Part shown: positions 28,823 through 39,064 of the stretch, one piece after another
Layout: each line of letters starts with the position of its first letter
Position numbering within the stretch: position 1 is the first letter of the stretch
Assembly (NCBI RefSeq): GCF_030462475.1
Contig: NZ_JASMRZ010000017.1
Coordinates: forward strand, 34,198-93,144
Reading direction: 5' to 3'
DNA length: 58,947 nt
DNA from: Variovorax sp. CAN15
Lineage (GTDB): Bacteria; Pseudomonadota; Gammaproteobacteria; Burkholderiales; Burkholderiaceae_C
Notes under the pieces: model-generated
Seen by the model: the letters and a program-made list of their open reading frames with translations, nothing else
What the model was told of the DNA's origin: nothing
Database searches by the model: none
Translations under genes and position numbers: made by a program

Positions 28823-30067
28823 ATGACCAAACGCCGCGTCGTCGTTACCGGACTCGGTTGCATCGCTCCTGTCGGAAACACCGTTGCCGAATCCTGGGCC
28901 AACCTGTTGGCCGGGAAGTCGGGCATTGCGAACATCACCGCGTTCGATGCAAGCGCCTTCGCCTGCAAGTTCGCAGGTGAGGTCAAGGGTTTCGACATCA
29001 CCCAATACATCTCGGAGAAAGAAGCGCGTCACATGGACCGCTTCATTCATCTGGGGCTTGCCGCCGCCGTCCAGGCGGTGCAGGACAGCGGACTGCCGAC
29101 CGGCGAAGCGCTCTCCTATGAGCAGGCCGTGCGCATCGGATGCAACATCGGCTCCGGCATCGGCGGCCTGCCGATGATCGAGGAAACGCATGGCGAGCTG
29201 ATGAACCGCGGCCCGCGCCGCGTGTCGCCGTTCTTCGTGCCGGCTTCGATCATCAACATGATCTCCGGCCACGTCTCGATCAAGTACGGCTTCAAGGGCC
29301 CGAACATCGCGGTCGTGACCGCCTGCACCACCGGCCTGCATGCCATCGGCACGTCGGCTCGCATGATCGAATACGGCGACGCCGATGTCATGATCGCTGG
29401 CGGTGCGGAGTCGACCATTTCCCCGCTCGGCATCGGCGGCTTCACCGCACCTCGCGCACTGAGCACCCGCAACGATGATCCGGCTACGGCCTCGCGCCCG
29501 TGGGACAAGGACCGTGACGGCTTCGTGCTGGGCGAGGGTGCCGGCGTGCTGGTGCTCGAGGAGTACGAACACGCCAAGGCTCGCGGCGCCAAGATCTACG
29601 CAGAGGTCGCAGGCTTTGGCCTGACGGGCGACGCGTATCACATGACCGCGCCCGACGTCGACGGCCCCCGCCGCTCGATGGCCATGGCGCTGTCGAACGC
29701 CGGCGTCAATGCCGACCAGGTGCAATACCTCAATGCGCACGGCACTTCCACGCAGATCGGCGACGTCAACGAGACCAACGCGGTCAAGCTGGCCTTCGGC
29801 GATCACGCGAAGAAGCTCGTCGTCAATTCGACCAAGTCCATGACCGGCCACCTGCTGGGCGGCGCGGGCGGCATTGAATCGGTGTTCACCGTGATGGCGC
29901 TGCACGAGCAGAAGAGCCCGCCGACCATCAACATCTTCAACCAGGATCCGGAGTGCGATCTCGACTACTGCGCCAACGAGGCGCGCGATCTGAAGATCGA
30001 CGTCGCGGTCAAGAACAACTTCGGCTTCGGGGGCACCAACGGCACGCTGGTGTTCAAGCGCGCTTGA
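28823..30067 (+). CDS. fabF: Beta-ketoacyl-ACP synthase II
   Basis: A 414-residue condensing enzyme for chain elongation, important for temperature control of unsaturated fatty acids. The nucleophile is Cys168 in [13 protein letters not shown]; the two histidines are in [11 protein letters not shown] and [12 protein letters not shown]. It ends [17 protein letters not shown]. It follows acpP and is 13 bp before the small membrane protein leading into the rpoE operon. Confidence 0.97.
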   Translation: MTKRRVVVTGLGCIAPVGNTVAESWANLLAGKSGIANITAFDASAFACKFAGEVKGFDITQYISEKEARHMDRFIHLGLAAAVQAVQDSGLPTGEALSYEQAVRIGCNIGSGIGGLPMIEETHGELMNRGPRRVSPFFVPASIINMISGHVSIKYGFKGPNIAVVTACTTGLHAIGTSARMIEYGDADVMIAGGAESTISPLGIGGFTAPRALSTRNDDPATASRPWDKDRDGFVLGEGAGVLVLEEYEHAKARGAKIYAEVAGFGLTGDAYHMTAPDVDGPRRSMAMALSNAGVNADQVQYLNAHGTSTQIGDVNETNAVKLAFGDHAKKLVVNSTKSMTGHLLGGAGGIESVFTVMALHEQKSPPTINIFNQDPECDLDYCANEARDLKIDVAVKNNFGFGGTNGTLVFKRA

Positions 30068-30080
30068 ACGTCGCTCTTTC

Positions 30081-30566
30081 ATGCACAGCGCGCCGTCGGT
30101 GACCTATCCGGTGGGGCGCTCGCGTGGCGCAACCCGGATCCTCGTCGCTCTCTGGGCGCTGGGCGCTCTTTGCGCGGGTGCATCCTGCTATCTTTTCGAT
30201 AGCTTCGGATGGCGCCACCTCCTGCTGGTTCTCAGTGTCGTGTTCGCGGGTGTCGCCGCGGGCTTCGGGCTGCGGCAGGAGGGCGCAGGTGACTTGCACT
30301 TCGACGGCCTCCATTGGTCCCTGACGAGCAGCCACGCTTCGCGCGTTGTGCGTGCCGCGCGTGTATGCGCGGCGCTCGATTTTCAATCGCTGATGCTGCT
30401 GCGGCTCAGTGAGCCTGGGCGAGCCGGGCGCTGGATCTGGATCGAGCAGCGGGCCATGCCGGAGCGCTGGCGCGATTTGCGCCGAGCGGTATATTCGCGG
30501 CCCGCCGCCGCCGCCGCACACACGGCCGACCCTTGGCGCGCGACTGCTCCGGCTGACGCGCCCTGA
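30081..30566 (+). CDS. Small YgfX/CptA-like membrane protein between fabF and rpoE
   Basis: A 161-residue protein I cannot name surely. Two adjacent membrane helices (about residues 17-39 and 43-64) are followed by a soluble part with DLHFDGLHWSLT, LMLLRLSEPGRAGRWIWIEQRAMPERWRDLRRAVYSRP. That topology and the WIWIEQ...W-R-D-L-R-R ending recall YgfX (CptA) family proteins, which sit in membranes and have been linked to the cytoskeleton or flavinylation neighbours. The gene is 13 bp after fabF and 10 bp before rpoE, so it should be in that transcript. A GATAGC palindrome lies inside it. Confidence 0.6.
   Translation: MHSAPSVTYPVGRSRGATRILVALWALGALCAGASCYLFDSFGWRHLLLVLSVVFAGVAAGFGLRQEGAGDLHFDGLHWSLTSSHASRVVRAARVCAALDFQSLMLLRLSEPGRAGRWIWIEQRAMPERWRDLRRAVYSRPAAAAAHTADPWRATAPADAP
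30187..30203. repeat. GATAGC palindrome, copy 2
   Basis: GCTATC-TTTTC-GATAGC, inside the small membrane-protein gene. Its core matches 17318-17334 except one spacer base. Confidence 0.5.
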
Positions 30567-30576
30567 ACCTTCTTCG

Positions 30577-31248
30577 ATGACCACTTCCCCGCCCGTGCCG
30601 CCGGATTCCGGCCTGACCGATGCGCCCGCCGTGGCGCCGCGTCCGGGCGAGGTCGATTTCCAGCTGGTCCAGCGCACCGTCGCAGGAGACCAGAAAGCCT
30701 TTGAACTGCTGGTCATCAAGTACCAGCGCCGCATCGAGCGCCTGATCGGGCGGATGGTCCGGGATGTCGACCTCATCGAGGACATCGCGCAGGAAACCTT
30801 CATTCGCGCCTACCGCGCGCTGCACCAGTTCCGCGGCGAGGCGCAGTTCTATACCTGGCTCTACCGGATCGCCGTCAACACCGCCAAGAAGGCGCTGGTG
30901 GACATGAAGCGCGATCCGACCATCTCCGAGGCGGCCTTGAGGCCTTCTTCCGAGGACGAGGATGAAACTTACCGTCCCGGAAACGAACCAACCACCGACG
31001 AAACCCCCGAATCGGTCCTGGCAGCGAACGAAATCGCCGCTGCCGTCGAAGCCGCCATGGAAGCGCTCCCCGCCGAGCTGCGTCAGGCGGTCACGCTGCG
31101 CGAAATCGAGGGCATGAGTTACGAAGAGATTGCCGAGGTCATGGATTGCCCCATCGGCACGGTGCGTTCGCGGATTTTCCGGGCGCGCGAGGCCATTTCG
31201 GCCAGGGTCAAGCCCTTGCTGGACAACCAGTCCGGCAAGCGTTGGTAA
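30577..31248 (+). CDS. rpoE: RNA polymerase sigma factor RpoE (AlgU type)
   Basis: A 223-residue ECF sigma factor for envelope stress. Region 2 (about residues 40-105) includes RDVDLIEDIAQETFIRAYRAL and FYTWLYRIAVN; region 4 (about 160-212) has LREIEGMSYEEIAEVMDCPIGTVRSRI. An acidic linker of about 35 residues separates them. The ATG at 30577 is used. The next genes rseA, rseB and degP encode its anti-sigma factor, the stress sensor and a periplasmic protease, the standard sigma-E module. Confidence 0.96.
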   Translation: MTTSPPVPPDSGLTDAPAVAPRPGEVDFQLVQRTVAGDQKAFELLVIKYQRRIERLIGRMVRDVDLIEDIAQETFIRAYRALHQFRGEAQFYTWLYRIAVNTAKKALVDMKRDPTISEAALRPSSEDEDETYRPGNEPTTDETPESVLAANEIAAAVEAAMEALPAELRQAVTLREIEGMSYEEIAEVMDCPIGTVRSRIFRAREAISARVKPLLDNQSGKRW

Positions 31249-31265
31249 GTAAGCAGGTGAATGAA

Positions 31266-31940
31266 ATGAATCAGACGATGACGGTTCGGGAACAGGTGTC
31301 CGCACTTGCGGATGGTCATTTGCAGGGCGAGGCGTTCGCGCAAGCCATTGAAGCGATCAGCGCCGAAGGCGACTCGCGCGCAGCCTGGCAGGCCTACCAC
31401 GTGGTAGGCGACGTGCTGCGCTCCGGCTCGCATTCGCCGTGCAGCGATACATCGGCATTCCTGGCGCGCTTCCAGCAACGGCTGGCGGCGGAACCCGTAT
31501 TGGTTGCGCCCGAGCCGGCACCCGCCGCCGTGCCCTTGGCATTGCCGGGGCAACGCAGGGTAGAGGCGGCCAACGAGCCGGTGTTCCGCTGGAAACTGGT
31601 GGCTGGTGCCGCATCGCTGATGGCCGTCGCCGCGATCAGTTGGACGCTGGTCGGCAACGGCTCGGCCGTGCCGCAACAAGGTGGCGCGCAACTGGCCTCG
31701 GTGCAGCAGCCGGCGCCGGCCGCCAATTCGGTGCTGGCGGCGGCTGCCGCCAATGGCCCACAGGCTGTGAGCAACACGCTGACCCCGACCCGCGTGATCG
31801 TGGGCAACGGCAATCCTCAGGTCATGCTGCGCGATCCGCGTCTCGATCAACTCCTGGAGGCACACCAGCAGGCTGGCGGCGCTTCGCAAATGCCTTCCGG
31901 CTTCCTGCGCAATGCCACTTTCGAGGGCCCGACGCGCTGA
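31266..31940 (+). CDS. rseA: Anti-sigma-E factor RseA
   Basis: A 224-residue inner-membrane protein. The cytoplasmic sigma-binding part (about residues 1-85) has REQVSALADGHLQGEAFAQAIEAI and WQAYHVVGDVLRSG, the RseA N-domain. A membrane helix follows (about 102-123, LVAGAASLMAVAAISWTLVG), then a Gln/Ala-rich periplasmic part. I chose the ATG at 31266, with AGGTGA 5-10 bp before. It is 17 bp after rpoE. Stress-triggered cleavage of this protein frees sigma E. Confidence 0.88.
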   Translation: MNQTMTVREQVSALADGHLQGEAFAQAIEAISAEGDSRAAWQAYHVVGDVLRSGSHSPCSDTSAFLARFQQRLAAEPVLVAPEPAPAAVPLALPGQRRVEAANEPVFRWKLVAGAASLMAVAAISWTLVGNGSAVPQQGGAQLASVQQPAPAANSVLAAAAANGPQAVSNTLTPTRVIVGNGNPQVMLRDPRLDQLLEAHQQAGGASQMPSGFLRNATFEGPTR

Positions 31941-31971
31941 TGAGCGCGCGCACCACCCTTCGCCGCCCGTA

Positions 31972-33054
31972 ATGACCGTTTCGATGCCGATCTCCGCTCG
32001 CGCCTTCGTGCTTGTGTTTGCTGTCTTCTGCTTGGCGCAGGCTGCCACCGGGCAGACCCGCTCGGGCACCGCGAATGCGAAGAGTGCTGCAAACGCGCAG
32101 ACGGACGAGCCACCGGCCATGAACGTGACCGAATGGCTGCAGCGCATGCATGCCGGCGCGCGCCAGCGCAACTACGTGGGCACCTTCGTGGTGTCGGCGC
32201 CTGGCGGCGACCTGTCGAGCGCACGCATCTGGCATGTGCGTGACGGCGAACACCAGATCGAGCGCATCGAGGCCCTGACGGGGCCGCCGCGCTCGACCTT
32301 CCGGCGCAATCGCAACGTCATGACCTTCCTGCCGGAGGCGAAGGTGGTGAAGGTCGAGAAACGCGAGAACCTCGATCTCTTCCCGAACCTGCCGGACAAG
32401 CCCGATTCCTCGATCGGCGACTTCTACGACGTGCGCACGATCGGCAAGGATCGCGTCGCCGGCTTCGACGCCGACGTGGTACAGCTAGTGCCGCACGACG
32501 GGCTGCGCTTCGGCTATCGCATCTGGAGCGAGCGCCGCTCGGGCCTCGTGGTGAAGTTGCAGACCGTCGACAGCGACTCCCGCGTGGTGGAGCAGTCGGC
32601 CTTCTCCGAGCTTCAGCTCGACGCGCCGGTAAAGGCGCAGGCGCTGGTGCAGATGATGTCCAACACCGCGGGCTACCGGGTCGAGAAGCTCGAACTCGAA
32701 CGCAGCAATGCGCAGGATGAAGGCTGGACCCTGCGCACGCCCGTGGCCGGATTCAAGCCCCGAAGCTTCTTCCGCCGCCCCACCACAGGCGACGACGGCA
32801 GCGGCAAGGCAAAGCAGCAGGATGCGGCCACGGTCCAGTGGACCTTCTCCGATGGCCTGGCCTCGGTGTCGCTCTTCATCGAACGCTACGACCCTGCTCG
32901 CTCGCCCCGCGACGGTGTGCTGACTATCGGCGCGACCAACGCGATCCGCCGCCGCCTGCCCGAGCCGGCGAGCGACTGGTGGCTGACCGCGGTCGGCGAA
33001 GTGCCCCAGCAGACGCTCAACGCATTCGCACAAAGCCTCGCTCGCACGCGCTGA
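31972..33054 (+). CDS. rseB: Sigma-E regulatory protein RseB
   Basis: A 360-residue periplasmic protein with a signal peptide (about residues 1-26, cleaved near QAATGQ). It has the MucB/RseB lipoprotein-like fold: WLQRMHAGARQRNYVGTFVVSA near residue 55, YRIWSERRSGLVVKLQTVD, and a small C-terminal domain with VQWTFSDGLASVSLFIERYD. It binds RseA, shielding it from the DegS-type protease, and senses mislocalised lipopolysaccharide in E. coli. It is 31 bp after rseA and 93 bp before degP. Confidence 0.92.
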   Translation: MTVSMPISARAFVLVFAVFCLAQAATGQTRSGTANAKSAANAQTDEPPAMNVTEWLQRMHAGARQRNYVGTFVVSAPGGDLSSARIWHVRDGEHQIERIEALTGPPRSTFRRNRNVMTFLPEAKVVKVEKRENLDLFPNLPDKPDSSIGDFYDVRTIGKDRVAGFDADVVQLVPHDGLRFGYRIWSERRSGLVVKLQTVDSDSRVVEQSAFSELQLDAPVKAQALVQMMSNTAGYRVEKLELERSNAQDEGWTLRTPVAGFKPRSFFRRPTTGDDGSGKAKQQDAATVQWTFSDGLASVSLFIERYDPARSPRDGVLTIGATNAIRRRLPEPASDWWLTAVGEVPQQTLNAFAQSLARTR

Positions 33055-33079
33055 GTGGCCTGAGAAGCGCCAATTGCGC

Positions 33080-33107
33080 TGAACCAAGCTCACGGCGCAG
33101 ACTCATA
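33080..33107 (+). promoter_or_regulatory. Possible sigma-E-type promoter before degP
   Basis: TGAACCA, 16 bp, then TCATA, in the 93-bp rseB-degP gap. It resembles the sigma-E pattern GGAACTT-N15/16-TCnnA, but matches only in part. Confidence 0.3.
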
Positions 33108-33147
33108 GACCTGTTTTTCGCCGCTCTGTTCTTTTGAAAGAAAACCG

Positions 33148-34629
33148 ATGATCTTCAAAGTCGAGGGACACAAGTTTCGTTCCGGCCTGCTGGCATGCGC
33201 ACTCGCACTGACCGCCGGCGCCGCATTCCTTCCCGTCGAGCCGGCCCACGCGCAGACGCGCACGCTGCCCGACTTCACCGACCTGGTCGATCAGGTCGGC
33301 CCCTCCGTCGTCAACATCCGCACCGTCGAGAAGGTCGCACAGCGCGGCGGCAATGGCGAGATGGACGAGGAAATGCAGGAGTTCTTCCGCCGCTTCTTCG
33401 GCCAGCCGCTGCCCGGCGTGCCGCGCCAGGGCCCGCGCCAGAACCGCCCGCAGCAGCCGCAGGAAGAAGAGCGTCCGCGCGGTGTTGGCTCCGGTTTCAT
33501 CCTCACGCCCGATGGCTATGTGATGACCAATGCACACGTGGTCGAGGACGCCTCCGAGGTGCTGGTCACCCTGCCCGACAAGCGCGAGTTCAAGGCCAAG
33601 ATCGTCGGCGCCGACAAGCGCACCGACGTCGCCGTCGTGAAGATCGAGGCGACCGGCCTGCCGGCCGTGAAGGTCGGCGACATCTCCAAGCTGCGCGTGG
33701 GCGAGTGGGTGATGGCCATCGGCTCTCCCTTCGGCCTCGAAAACACCGTCACCGCCGGCATCGTGAGCGCCAAGCAGCGCGACACCGGCGAATATCTGCC
33801 GTTCATCCAGACCGACGTGGCCATCAACCCGGGTAACTCGGGCGGCCCGCTGATCAACATGCGCGGCGAGGTGGTCGGCATCAACAGCCAGATCTATTCG
33901 CGCTCGGGCGGCTTCATGGGCATCTCGTTCTCGATTCCGATCGACGAGGCGATTCGTGTGAGCGATCAGTTGCGTACTTCGGGCCGCGTTTCGCGTGGCC
34001 GTATCGGCGTGCAGATCGACCAGGTCACGAAGGACGTGGCCGAGGCCATCGGCCTGGGCAAGCCGCAGGGCGCGCTGGTGCGCGGCGTCGAGGCCGGCTC
34101 GCCGGGCGAGAAGGCCGGCGTGGAGCCGGGCGACGTGATCACCAAGTTCGACGGCAAGGCCATCGAGAAGCCGAGCGACCTGCCGCGCCTGGTGGGCAAT
34201 ACCAAGCCGGGCACGAAGAGCACGCTCACCGTGTTCCGCCGCGGTGCCTCGCGTGACCTCAGCGTGACCATTGCCGAGATCGAGCCCGACAAGCCCGGCA
34301 AGCGCGCGAGCGATCGCGACGAGCCGGCACAGAAGCCGCCGGCATCCGCCGCCGCCAAGTCGCTGGGCCTGGCCGTGAGCGATCTCACCGATGCGCAGAA
34401 GAAGGAGCTGAAGGTGAAGGGCGGCGTGAAGGTCGATGCCGCCACCGATGCCGCGGCCCGTGCGGGCCTGCGCGAGGGCGACATCATCATGGCGGTCGGC
34501 AACATCGAGATATCGAATGCGCGCGAGTTCGAGTCCGCCGTGGGCAAGTCCGACAAGAGCAAGGCGCTCAGCGTGCTGTTCCGCCGTGGCGATTGGGCGC
34601 AGTACGCGCTGATCCGGCAGACACGCTGA
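33148..34629 (+). CDS. mucD: Periplasmic serine endoprotease DegP/MucD (Do family)
   Basis: A 493-residue periplasmic protease/chaperone with a signal peptide (residues 1-35, ending PAHAQT). The trypsin-like triad is His130 (MTNAHVVED), Asp160 (KRTDVAVVKI) and Ser231 (NPGNSGGPL); a Gln/Pro/Arg-rich insertion sits at 92-110. Two PDZ domains follow (about 275-365 and 385-490). It is last in the rpoE-rseA-rseB operon, possibly with its own sigma-E promoter, and ends in a strong terminator. Confidence 0.95.
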   Translation: MIFKVEGHKFRSGLLACALALTAGAAFLPVEPAHAQTRTLPDFTDLVDQVGPSVVNIRTVEKVAQRGGNGEMDEEMQEFFRRFFGQPLPGVPRQGPRQNRPQQPQEEERPRGVGSGFILTPDGYVMTNAHVVEDASEVLVTLPDKREFKAKIVGADKRTDVAVVKIEATGLPAVKVGDISKLRVGEWVMAIGSPFGLENTVTAGIVSAKQRDTGEYLPFIQTDVAINPGNSGGPLINMRGEVVGINSQIYSRSGGFMGISFSIPIDEAIRVSDQLRTSGRVSRGRIGVQIDQVTKDVAEAIGLGKPQGALVRGVEAGSPGEKAGVEPGDVITKFDGKAIEKPSDLPRLVGNTKPGTKSTLTVFRRGASRDLSVTIAEIEPDKPGKRASDRDEPAQKPPASAAAKSLGLAVSDLTDAQKKELKVKGGVKVDAATDAAARAGLREGDIIMAVGNIEISNAREFESAVGKSDKSKALSVLFRRGDWAQYALIRQTR

Positions 34630-34648
34630 TCCGGGTCTGGCGTCAAGT

Positions 34649-34684
34649 GGCCCCACCCGGTAGTCGGGTTTGGGGCCTTTTTTT
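34649..34684 (+). terminator. Intrinsic terminator after mucD
   Basis: GGCCCCA pairs with TGGGGCC around an inner CCCG/CGGG stem (34649-34677, a short TT bulge), followed by seven Ts. Confidence 0.85.
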
Positions 34685-35030
34685 GAGGTGTTTACGACGC
34701 TCCGGTCCCCGCCTTCAAAAAAATCGAGCGACCTGTAAAAGACGATTTTTGTTGGCGATCACTAACTTTTAAGAAGGCTAAGGACGGATTTCGGTAGAAT
34801 AGGACACCCTTGGCGGTCGCTCGGCGCATAAGGAATGCTCCGGCCTTCACCATGCGAGATGTCAGATGGCAGTCCACCGGTGCTCCACAGATCGCCCACA
34901 AGTTGTTCAGCAATTACTTCACCGAGTCTGTGGATAACCTGTTTGTATCTTTGATGTTGTGGACCTGCAACGACCCCTTTGGACCCTGTTCCCGGATGTA
35001 CGCGCCTCCCTTTTTGCCTACAATGAAGTT

Positions 35031-35097
35031 CCAACTACTGCAGTTGCCATTGCTTGTTGGTTCAGGGCGCGTCTCCAGAAGACGCGCCCTTTTTTCT
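35031..35097 (+). ncRNA. Candidate small RNA or lepA leader with its own terminator
   Basis: From about 7 bp after the TACAAT box, a roughly 65-nt transcript would fold with CCAAC (35031-35035) and GTTGG (35056-35060), then a terminator hairpin. No gene fits here, yet a complete plus-strand terminator ends it, so an independent short RNA or an attenuated leader of lepA is likely. The -35 element is poor and the 5' end is a guess. Confidence 0.4.
35065..35095 (+). terminator. Strong intrinsic terminator upstream of lepA
   Basis: A 10-bp perfect stem (35065-35074 with 35080-35089), 5-nt loop and six Ts. It ends 55 bp before the lepA ATG and follows no protein gene on this strand. Confidence 0.85.
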
Positions 35098-35150
35098 TGC
35101 CTGTAGCACTCTGCGTGCGAGCCAATTCAAGTACTTAAGCGTTCCCGTTG

Positions 35151-36962
<1,812 letters not shown>

Positions 36963-36969
36963 TCAAAAA

Positions 36970-37941
36970 ATGGCATTCATCACCTCCCTGGTCCTCGCGG
37001 CTTTCGCCGCCTATGTCGGCGCCTGGTACTTCAACGCGATCGAAGGCAACTTCGCCTTGCTGCTGTTCCTGGCCACGGTGGTCACCGGCCTCTACTGGCT
37101 GGCCGAGCGCTTCTACTTCCTGCCGCGGCGCGAGCAGGCGGCCGCGAAGCTCGACGCCTCGCTGGCCGAGCGCAATGCGCGCCTGGCGGGGCAGGGCATC
37201 AACCAGGTCGACACGGTCGATGCCAAGGCAAGCGAGCGGCTGCTGATGCAGCCCTGGTGGCTCGACTGGACCGCCGGCCTGTTCCCGGTGATCCTGGTGG
37301 TGTTCCTGCTGCGCTCGTTCCTCTACGAGCCCTTCAAGATTCCGTCGGGCTCGATGATGCCCACGCTGCTGACCGGCGACCTGATCCTGGTCAACAAGTT
37401 CACCTACGGCTTGCGCCTGCCGGTCATCAACACCAAGATCACCGACGGCACGCCGCTCGCGCGCGGCGACGTGGTGGTGTTCCGCTACCCGCCCAAGCCG
37501 AGCATGGACTACATCAAGCGCGTGGTCGGCATTCCTGGCGACGAGGTGGCCTACCTGAACAAGAAGCTCACGATCAACGGCCAGCCGGTGCCGAAGGTGG
37601 CGGCCGCCGACTACCTCGACGGCGAATCGATGCGCCTGCTCAAGCAGTTCGACGAGGACCTGGGCGGCAAGCGGCACAAGATACTCAACGACGAAACCAC
37701 GCCGTCCTTCATCCCCGGAGCCAGCGGTTTCAGCTTCCCTGGCATCGAGAACTGCCGCTACTCGGCCGAAGGCGTGGTCTGCAAGGTCCCGCCGGGCAAC
37801 TATTTCATGATGGGCGACAACCGCGATAATTCGGCCGACTCGCGTTTCTGGGGCTTCGTGCCGGACAAGAACATCGTGGGCAGGGCCTTCTTTGTCTGGA
37901 TGAACTTCGGCGACCTGGGACGCATCGGTCCGTTTCAATAA
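36970..37941 (+). CDS. lepB: Signal peptidase I
   Basis: A 323-residue inner-membrane protease removing signal peptides. Membrane helices at about residues 2-20, 27-44 and 101-117 lead to the catalytic Ser128 (IPSGSMMPTL) and Lys183 (YIKRVVGIPGD), the Ser/Lys dyad. The last box MGDNRDNSADSRFWGFV is intact. The usual bacterial sequence IPSGSMVPTL has Met for Val here. It follows lepA by 7 bp, a conserved pairing. Confidence 0.97.
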   Translation: MAFITSLVLAAFAAYVGAWYFNAIEGNFALLLFLATVVTGLYWLAERFYFLPRREQAAAKLDASLAERNARLAGQGINQVDTVDAKASERLLMQPWWLDWTAGLFPVILVVFLLRSFLYEPFKIPSGSMMPTLLTGDLILVNKFTYGLRLPVINTKITDGTPLARGDVVVFRYPPKPSMDYIKRVVGIPGDEVAYLNKKLTINGQPVPKVAAADYLDGESMRLLKQFDEDLGGKRHKILNDETTPSFIPGASGFSFPGIENCRYSAEGVVCKVPPGNYFMMGDNRDNSADSRFWGFVPDKNIVGRAFFVWMNFGDLGRIGPFQ

Positions 37942-37983
37942 ACAAGCATTCATCTGCAAGCACAGTTCGAGGGGTATGAGGGC

Positions 37984-38352
37984 ATGAGAGCACATCGGTC
38001 CGTTCGCAGCAGCGCCGCGCAGCAACGTGGCATTTCGTTCATCGGCCTGGTGTTCGTCGCGGCCGTGCTCGGGTGCCTGGGCGTGGTCATCGCGCAGGTC
38101 ATCCCGACGCTGATCGAGTGGCAGGCCATCGACAAGGCCGCCAACAAGGCCAAGGAAGGCACGACCGTGCCCGAGGTGCGCGCCATCTTCGATCGCGCCC
38201 AGGCCATCGACGACTTCAAGTCGGTCAGCGGCAAGGACCTCGACATCAAGAAGGTCGGCGACAAGGTGGTCGTTTCGTACTCGTACGAGCGCGAGATCCC
38301 GCTCTTCGGCCCGGCCTACCTCACGCTCAAGTACAAGGGCGAAACCCGCTGA
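37984..38352 (+). CDS. DUF4845 membrane protein
   Basis: A 122-residue protein with an N-terminal [10 protein letters not shown] prepilin-like motif and a single membrane helix (about residues 17-40), then a periplasmic segment with [20 protein letters not shown] and a beta ending [22 protein letters not shown]4845 genes occur between lepB and rnc throughout the betaproteobacteria; the function is unknown. The TGA stop may be overlapped by the rnc start. Confidence 0.85.
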   Translation: MRAHRSVRSSAAQQRGISFIGLVFVAAVLGCLGVVIAQVIPTLIEWQAIDKAANKAKEGTTVPEVRAIFDRAQAIDDFKSVSGKDLDIKKVGDKVVVSYSYEREIPLFGPAYLTLKYKGETR

Positions 38353-38369
38353 ACACGGCGCCTAAAAAG

Positions 38370-39056
38370 GTGGACGGCAGCCTGGCCGCGTTGCAGGCGC
38401 GCCTGCAGCACACCTTCTCCGACCCGCGGCTGCTGCAGCTCGCGCTCACGCACCGCAGCTTCTCGGCCGATCACAACGAGCGCCTCGAATTCCTCGGCGA
38501 CTCGGTGCTGAACCTGGCGGTCTCGCACCTGCTCTACCAGCGCCTGTCGGCATTGCCCGAGGGCGATCTCTCGCGCGTGCGGGCCAACCTCGTCAAACAA
38601 GACACCCTGCATCGCCTGGCCGTGGGGCTGGCGCTGTCGCCGCTGCTGCGGCTCGGCGAAGGCGAGGCCCGCTCGGGCGGCCCGAACCGGCCGTCGATCC
38701 TGGCCGACGCGCTGGAGGCTCTGATCGGCGCGGTTTACCTCGACGCCGGCTTTGCCGCCGCCCAGGCGCTGGTGCACCGTCTCTATGAGTCGGTCGAGAT
38801 CAACCCGCGCATGGAAGCCGCGGCCAAGGACCCGAAGACCGAATTGCAGGAATGGCTGCAGGGTCACAAAATGAAGCTGCCGGTGTACCGCGTTGCCGCC
38901 ACACTGGGCGCGGCGCACAAGCAGACTTTCGATGTCGAGTGCGAGGTGCCCGAGCTGGGCCTTCGCGAACGCGGCATCGGTGGCTCGCGCCGCGCCGGCG
39001 AGCAGGCTGCCGCGGCGGCCATGTTGATCCGGCTCAAGGCACGCGGCGCCGCGTGA
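38370..39056 (+). CDS. rnc: Ribonuclease III
   Basis: A 228-residue double-strand-specific endonuclease for rRNA and mRNA processing. The signature [10 protein letters not shown] (residues 36-45, with catalytic Glu40 and Asp44) and [13 protein letters not shown] are present, and a dsRNA-binding domain follows (about 156-225, [20 protein letters not shown]). The start is uncertain: I use GTG 38370, but a CTG at 38349 overlapping the DUF4845 stop (CTGA) would add seven residues. No ATG is available upstream of the conserved region. Confidence 0.95.
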   Translation: MDGSLAALQARLQHTFSDPRLLQLALTHRSFSADHNERLEFLGDSVLNLAVSHLLYQRLSALPEGDLSRVRANLVKQDTLHRLAVGLALSPLLRLGEGEARSGGPNRPSILADALEALIGAVYLDAGFAAAQALVHRLYESVEINPRMEAAAKDPKTELQEWLQGHKMKLPVYRVAATLGAAHKQTFDVECEVPELGLRERGIGGSRRAGEQAAAAAMLIRLKARGAA

Positions 39057-39064
39057 ATCCCAGA

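Larger units (their letters stand above)
34685..35150. other. Non-coding, lower-GC gap before lepA
   Basis: About 466 bp after the mucD terminator, visibly poorer in GC than its surroundings and without a plausible gene. It contains a TAGAAT (34795-34800) and a TACAAT (35019-35024) that could be -10 elements, a CCACAGA/TCTGTGG pairing (34885-34891 with 34927-34933), a perfect TGTGGATAA nonamer (34929-34937) and a strong intrinsic terminator before lepA. Confidence 0.7.

Noticed and set aside
34929-34937. Replication origin suggested by a DnaA box
   Set aside because: Only one perfect box, no AT-rich unwinding element and no dnaA-type neighbours.
34762-35034. Minus-strand 90-codon frame in the lepA gap
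   Set aside because: No recognisable domain, no ribosome-binding site; spans the hairpin arms and -10-like boxes.
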